A stretch of DNA of 64,000 bases, from positions 79,288 through 143,287 of the forward strand of contig NZ_FOJS01000002.1 of assembly GCF_900111865.1 (NCBI RefSeq). The letters are read 5' to 3'. Under the pieces are notes generated by a model. That model was not told the DNA's origin. It made no database searches and saw only the letters and a program-made list of their open reading frames with translations. Source of the DNA: Parageobacillus thermantarcticus. GTDB lineage: Bacteria > Bacillota > Bacilli > Bacillales > Anoxybacillaceae. Both the position numbers and the translations under genes were made by a program. Below are positions 63,425 to 64,000 of this stretch, in pieces; position 1 is the first letter of the stretch; each line of letters opens with the position of its first letter.

Positions 63425-64000
63425 TTTTCATAACAATAATTACCATACAAAAAGAGACAAACAAGGTACCCTTTATGCCACATGGAGCTGTTTTTTGACA
63501 ACATCAATGGGAATATCTTGCTTCGCTGCATAGTAAATGAACTCGACGAGACTATGCCCTTTCTTCGTTCGGAGAAGGTCAAGCCCAGTAGAGAAATCCC
63601 GGTTGGACTCGACCATACTGTACACATAAGCGAGTTGCACCAAGATCCAATACCGTTTCACCGCCCGACGTTGACGAACGCGGTACCCATCGAGCTTCAG
63701 CTGGTCTTTCGCTTGTCGAAAAAAGCATTCGATCGACCAACGCTGGGCATAGTAGCGCAAGATCTCTTCATCGCTTAGCTCCCGGTCGGTGCTCAAGACG
63801 CAGTGAAGATGTTCGGGTGTCATCGGCTGATCGGCTTTCCAAGCCAACAACACAACGGCATCATCGAGACCTTTCAGCGCTCCCTCGTAGCGATACACGC
63901 GATAACGCTCTTCTCCCACCGTGACGAGATGGGTGTCGTTCGGTTCGATATAGCGGGCAAACTGTTTGGCTTGGATGGCGATGCCTTTCGGATAGAGAAT
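63425..64000 (-). mobile_element. Insertion sequence (IS4/IS701 superfamily), right end and part of transposase
   Basis: From the break in aguE to the window edge the sequence is foreign to the agu operon and contains a transposase frame. The exact end of the element is not defined; it should lie between 63425 and 63472, where no clear inverted repeat can be matched without the other end. Confidence 0.75.
63473..64000 (-). CDS. DDE transposase, C-terminal part, cut by the window
   Basis: About 175 residues in an open frame that continues past base 64000. YYAQRWSIECFFRQAKDQLK has the Y-(2)-R-(3)-E-(6)-K signature of the IS4/IS701 transposase superfamily, with the last catalytic Glu; LVQLAYVYSMVES and GHSLVEFIYYAA follow to the end. 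The visible part is intact. The family within the superfamily cannot be decided without the N-terminal half. Confidence 0.88.
   Translation of the reverse strand: MLYPKGIAIQAKQFARYIEPNDTHLVTVGEERYRVYRYEGALKGLDDAVVLLAWKADQPMTPEHLHCVLSTDRELSDEEILRYYAQRWSIECFFRQAKDQLKLDGYRVRQRRAVKRYWILVQLAYVYSMVESNRDFSTGLDLLRTKKGHSLVEFIYYAAKQDIPIDVVKKQLHVA

Overview
The window reads as chromosome of a moderately low-GC, spore-forming, thermophilic member of the Bacillaceae, most like Parageobacillus/Geobacillus. The grounds are strong AGGAGG-type ribosome sites, FNR, TnrA, CcpA (cre) and Fur boxes of Bacillus type, KinB-like and GerA-like sporulation/germination genes, and near-family matches to Geobacillus hemicellulose enzymes (XT6-type xylanase, Axe2, XynB, AguA) and to the Geobacillus lactonase GcL. 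The species is an inference; no rRNA or tRNA gene is present.

1-12,300: the 3' end of narG followed by narH-narJ-narI (respiratory nitrate reductase), then a hemerythrin-type protein behind an FNR box at -41.5, a stand-alone HemD-like uroporphyrinogen-III synthase, a KinB-like kinase, a methionine aminopeptidase, YjbQ and a metallo-beta-lactamase-fold hydrolase. Remnants of a secreted M6-type protease and of a YcgQ-type protein lie between them. 12,300-26,400: the fruR-fruK-fruA operon with a repeat-rich operator, a truncated spore-germination gene, the feoA-feoB-FeoB-associated operon with a Fur box, a BASS-family transporter, an endonuclease I homologue, an NhaC antiporter, a MaoC-type hydratase and a YkoQ/YkoP/YkoN-like group.

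26,400-31,700: a beta-glucoside/mannoside PTS operon in gmuB-A-C-D-R order with cre and an operator over the -35 box; then tnrA, divergent from two tiny genes across three TnrA boxes. 31,800-38,200: a thioesterase and, most notably, an aldehyde dehydrogenase-lactonase-iron alcohol dehydrogenase operon with a perfect sigma-54 promoter, three enhancer-like sites and a divergent sigma-54 activator. By gene content it parallels the Agrobacterium attKLM/blcABC gamma-butyrolactone pathway (lactone to hydroxyacid to semialdehyde to acid).

38,400-64,000: an AI-2E family membrane protein and then a hemicellulose region. It holds xylA-xylB, an intracellular GH5 enzyme, the acetyl-xylan esterase axe2, a NIF3 protein, secreted xylanase xynA, and a long minus-strand glucuronoxylan cluster aguE'-aguF-aguG-aguA-xynB-kdgK-kdgA-uxuR-uxaC-uxuA-uxuB. 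Outside the cell XynA cuts xylan; aldotetraouronic acid enters through AguEFG; AguA and XynB release glucuronate and xylose; UxaC, UxuB, UxuA, KdgK and KdgA take glucuronate to pyruvate and glyceraldehyde-3-phosphate, while XylA/XylB feed xylose to the pentose phosphate pathway. The region is decaying in places: two frameshifted oxidoreductases, an axe2-like remnant, an IS21 istB remnant, a MITE-like element, a duplication inside kdgK, and aguE cut off next to an IS4-type transposase at the right edge, so aldouronate uptake may be broken here.
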